64,000 nt of DNA from Hydractinia symbiolongicarpus (taxonomy: Eukaryota > Cnidaria > Hydrozoa > Anthoathecata > Hydractiniidae), in the NCBI RefSeq assembly GCF_029227915.1, contig NC_079885.1, positions 4,030,001 through 4,094,000 of the forward strand, read 5' to 3'. The notes beneath the pieces are model-generated. The model was not told the DNA's origin, did no database searches, and saw nothing but the letters and a program-made list of their open reading frames with translations. Shown here piece by piece: positions 61,057-64,000 of the stretch (positions within the stretch are counted from its first letter, which is position 1; the number at the start of each line of letters is the position of its first letter). The position numbers and the translations under genes were made by a program.

Positions 61057-63295
61057 ATGACTTATATATCTAAACTTTTAAATAAAACGCTACCACAGCG
61101 CCCAGCGAAATCGGTAAATTCCAGCAATCATGTCAAATTAAAAAGAATGTTATTCCTTGGGTCCAATTGTCTCATTTATCACATTTTTGAGGTCAAAGTC
61201 CAAAATCAGTTCAATTAAGTCCCACAGTCAATTCTTTCACTGTTAAAAGCGATCCAACCTAGTAAAATCAGAAAAATATCACTAAATACATGTTGGTACG
61301 AATATGTGACGCAACCGTTGTAATTGAAACGGACTGATACCGTTAGAGAGTCAATGAAATGTAGTTTTTAAAACTGTTTCTCTTTCTTCAGCGCGGGCTA
61401 ACGGCTAGGATTGGTCCCACCGTAAAAAATGACTTATTTATCTAAATTTTTTAGTGAATCCCTACCACAGCGCCCAGTGAAATCAGTAAATTCCAGCAAT
61501 CATGTCAAATTAAGAAGAATGATAATTCTTGGTTCCAATTGTCTCACTTATCACATTTATAAGGTCACAGTCCAAAGTTACTTCAATTAAGTCCCAGAGT
61601 CAATCGTTTCACTGTTAAAAGCGATATAACTCAATAATATCGGAAAAATATCACTAAATACATGTTGGTACGAATATGTGACGCAACCGTTGTAATTGAA
61701 ACGGACTGATACCGTTACAGAGTCAATGAGATGTAGTTTTTAAAACTGTCTCTCTTTCTTCAGCGCGTGCTAACGGCTAGGATTCGTCCCACAGAAAAAA
61801 ATGACTTATTTATCTAAATTTTCAAATGAAGCGCTCCAAACAGCGCCCAGTGTAAACGCTGAGTTGCGGCAATCATGTCAAATTAAGAAGAATGTTATTT
61901 CTTGGGTTCCAGTTGGCTCACTTATCACATTTATTAGGTCACAGTCCAAAGTTATTTCAATTAAGTCCCACAGTCAATTGTTTCAATGTTAAAAGCGATA
62001 TAACTCAATAATATCGGAAAAATATCACTAAATACATGTTGGTACGAATATGTGACGCAACCGTTGTAATTGAAACGGACTGATACCGTTACAGAGTCAA
62101 TGAGATGTAGTTTTTAAAACTGTCTCTCTTTCTTCAGCGCGTGCTAACGGCTAGGATTCGTCCCACAGAAAAAAATGACTTATTTATCTAAATTTTCAAA
62201 TGAAGCGCTCCAAACAGCGCCCAGTGTAAACGCTGAGTTGCGGCAATCATGTCAAATTAAGAAGAATGTTATTTCTTGGGTTCCAGTTGGCTCACTTATC
62301 ACATTTATTAGGTCACAGTCCAAAGTTATTTCAATTAAGTCCCAGAGTCAATTGTTTCAATGTTAAAAGCGATATAACTTAATAATATCAGAAAAATATC
62401 ACTAAATACATGTTGGTACGAATATGTGAGGCAACCGTTGTAACTCAAACAGATTTATACCGCCAGAAAGTTCATGAAATGTAGTCTATGAAACTGTTCC
62501 TATTTATTCAGCACGTGCTAACGGGCAGGATTGGTCCCACAGTAAAAAATGATTTATTTTGTATAAATTTTTAAGTGAAGCGCTACCATAGGGCCGAGTG
62601 TAATCGCTGAATTGCAGCAATCATGTCAAATTAATAAGAATGTTATTTCTTGGGTTCCAGTTGGCTCACTTATCACATTTATAAGGTCACAGTTTAGAAT
62701 CACTTCAATTAAGTCCCACAGTCAATCGTTTCACTGTCAAAAGCAATACAACTTAGTAATATCGGAAAAAAATCACTAAATAAATGTTAGTAGGAATACG
62801 CGAAGCAACCGTTGTAACTTGGGGGGATTGACACCATTAGAAAGTCAATGAAATGTAGTTTTTGAAAATGTTTCTATTTCTTCAACGCGCGCTAACGGCT
62901 AGGATTGGTCCCGCAGTACAAAATGACTTATATATGTAAATTTTTAAGTGAACGGCTACCATTGGGCTGAGTGTAATCGCTGAATTCCAGCAATAATGTC
63001 AAATCAAGAAGAATGTTTTTCCTTGTAGTCCAATTGGCTCATTTATCACATTTATAAGGTCACAGTACAGAATCACTTCAATTAAGTCACACAGTCAATC
63101 GTTTCACTGTCAAAAGAAATACGACATAGTAATATCGGAAAAGAATCACTAAATACATGTTGCTTCGAATATGTGACACAACCGTTGTAAGTCAAGCGGA
63201 TTGACACCGTTAAAATGTCAATGAAATGTTGTTTTTGAAAACGTTTTTATTTCTTCAACGCGCGCTAACGGCTAGGATTGTTCCCGCAGTACAAA
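61057..63295 (+). repeat. HOR-F hexamer 2 (2239 bp)
   Basis: Monomers at 61057, 61429, 61801, 62175, 62549 and 62923, the same order and lengths as 56952-59190. A few single-base differences are visible: GGGCTGAGTG at 62965 versus GGGCCGAGTG at 58860, and GAAAACGTTTTTATTTC at 63237 versus GAAAAAGTTTTTATTTC. Confidence 0.92.
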
Positions 63296-64000
63296 ATGAC
63301 TTATATATCTAAACTTTTAAATAAAACGCTACCACAGCGCCCAGCGAAATCGGTAAATTCCAGCAATCATGTCAAATTAAAAAGAATGTTATTCCTTGGG
63401 TCCAATTGTCTCATTTATCACATTTTTGAGGTCAAAGTCCAAAATCAGTTCAATTAAGTCCCACAGTCAATTCTTTCACTGTTAAAAGCGATCCAACCTA
63501 GTAAAATCAGAAAAATATCACTAAATACATGTTGGTACGAATATGTGACGCAACCGTTGTAATTGAAACGGACTGATACCGTTAGAGAGTCAATGAAATG
63601 TAGTTTTTAAAACTGTTTCTCTTTCTTCAGCGCGGGCTAACGGCTAGGATTGGTCCCACCGTAAAAAATGACTTATTTATCTAAATTTTTTAGTGAATCC
63701 CTATCACAGCGCCCAGTGAAATCAGTAAATTCCAGCAATCATGTCAAATTAAGAAGAATGATAATTCTTGGTTCCAATTGTCTCACTTATCACATTTATA
63801 AGGTCACAGTCCAAAGTTACTTCAATTAAGTCCCAGAGTCAATCGTTTCACTGTTAAAAGCGATATAACTCAATAATATCGGAAAAATATCACTAAATAC
63901 ATGTTGGTACGAATATGTGACGCAACCGTTGTAATTGAAACGGACTGATACCGTTACAGAGTCAATGAGATGTAGTTTTTAAAACTGTCTCTCTTTCTTC
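63296..64000 (+). repeat. HOR-F, next unit, cut by window end
   Basis: Monomers at 63296 and 63668, the latter cut at the end of the window. They match 61057 and 61429 in order and private words, with CCCTATCACAGCG near 63700 as a new variant. The array continues beyond the window. Confidence 0.9.

Larger units (their letters stand above)
1..64000 (+). repeat. Satellite DNA array, ~373-bp monomer, about 171 copies
   Basis: Every part of the window can be aligned to the same monomer; both ends lie inside the array. Words present in nearly all monomers, in order from phase 0, are ATGACTTAT, CAGCAATCATGTCAAATTA, CAATTAAGTCCCACAGTCAA, CTAAATACATGTTGGTACGA, CAACCGTTGTA, TCAATGAAATGTAG and GCTAACGG. 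The most variable part is the head (phase about 10-60), where at least six forms occur, for example CTACCATAGGGCCGAG, CTACCACAGCGCC, CTCCAAACAGCG and CTACTACAGCGCC. Adjacent monomers differ clearly, while monomers several units apart are nearly identical, which is the definition of higher-order repeats. Reading frames of 60-74 codons occur in some monomers but are repeats of the same accident and are not annotated as genes. Species and chromosome location are not readable from the sequence; centromeric or other heterochromatin is an inference from the organisation. Confidence 0.98.

Noticed and set aside
22905-62366. 63-codon frames at 22905, 44935, 57696, 58070, 59935, 60309, 61801 and 62175
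   Set aside because: These are copies of one monomer half spread with HOR-F and relatives. Number and similarity reflect satellite amplification, not a gene family; there is no upstream signal distinct from the monomer and no similarity to a protein that I recognise.
1-64000. CRISPR array
   Set aside because: Regular repetition is present, but there are no short repeats separated by unique spacers; the whole 372-bp unit repeats with graded divergence.
1-64000. CENP-B box
   Set aside because: I looked for the TTCG....A..CGGG pattern on both strands. The nearest is ATTCGTACCACAGTAAA, which has TTCG and the central A but not the CGGG end.

Overview
The whole 64 kb window is one uninterrupted tandem satellite DNA array. 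I found no unique sequence and nothing I would call a gene, RNA gene, mobile element, CRISPR array or origin. The basic unit is about 372-374 bp, moderately AT-rich (a hand count of one stretch gave about 35% GC). I placed about 171 monomers by eye. As the phase marker (phase 0) I use the A of the ATGAC word that follows the conserved CCCACAGTAAAAA stretch; all monomer starts below are positions of that base or its mutated equivalent. Monomers fall into three length classes: about 371-375 bp (most), about 361-364 bp (a 10-bp internal deletion), and 441 bp (seven monomers with a 69-bp internal duplication).

This organisation (diverged monomers in multimeric higher-order repeats, HORs, with long nearly identical segments) indicates eukaryotic centromeric, pericentromeric or other heterochromatic satellite. 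I cannot name the species. Monomer length fits several insect satellites (for example the roughly 360-bp TCAST family of Tribolium) and several plant satellites of 340-380 bp, but length alone is not diagnostic. I did not find a CENP-B box or telomere repeats.

Layout. (1) 1-10465: HOR-A, a 12-monomer unit of 4478 bp (7-mer plus 5-mer); the second full copy has lost exactly one 372-bp monomer. (2) 10466-11425: a worn HOR-A tail that changes to HOR-B inside one monomer. (3) 11426-19725: HOR-B, a 10-monomer unit of about 3796 bp, two copies plus a partial third. (4) 19726-23159: mosaic monomers with a 744-bp dimer duplication. (5) 23160-32985: HOR-C, a segment repeated at 6286-bp spacing that itself contains 1109-bp trimers. 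(6) 33425-47077: HOR-D, a 14-monomer unit of 5244 bp, two copies that look identical, then a diverged partial copy. (7) 47078-49432: about 2.35 kb of the same satellite in inverted orientation, the only minus-strand block in the window. (8) 49433-52933: mosaic monomers. (9) 52934-56577: HOR-E, a 1097-bp trimer. (10) about 56630-64000: HOR-F, a 2239-bp hexamer alternating with a pentamer form.

No genes work together here. The story is one of array evolution: unequal exchange, local amplification of changing multimers, small slippage deletions at short direct repeats, one inversion with filler DNA, and probable CpG decay in a palindromic site. Because the repeats are long and very similar, assembly expansion, collapse or false inversion must be kept in mind.
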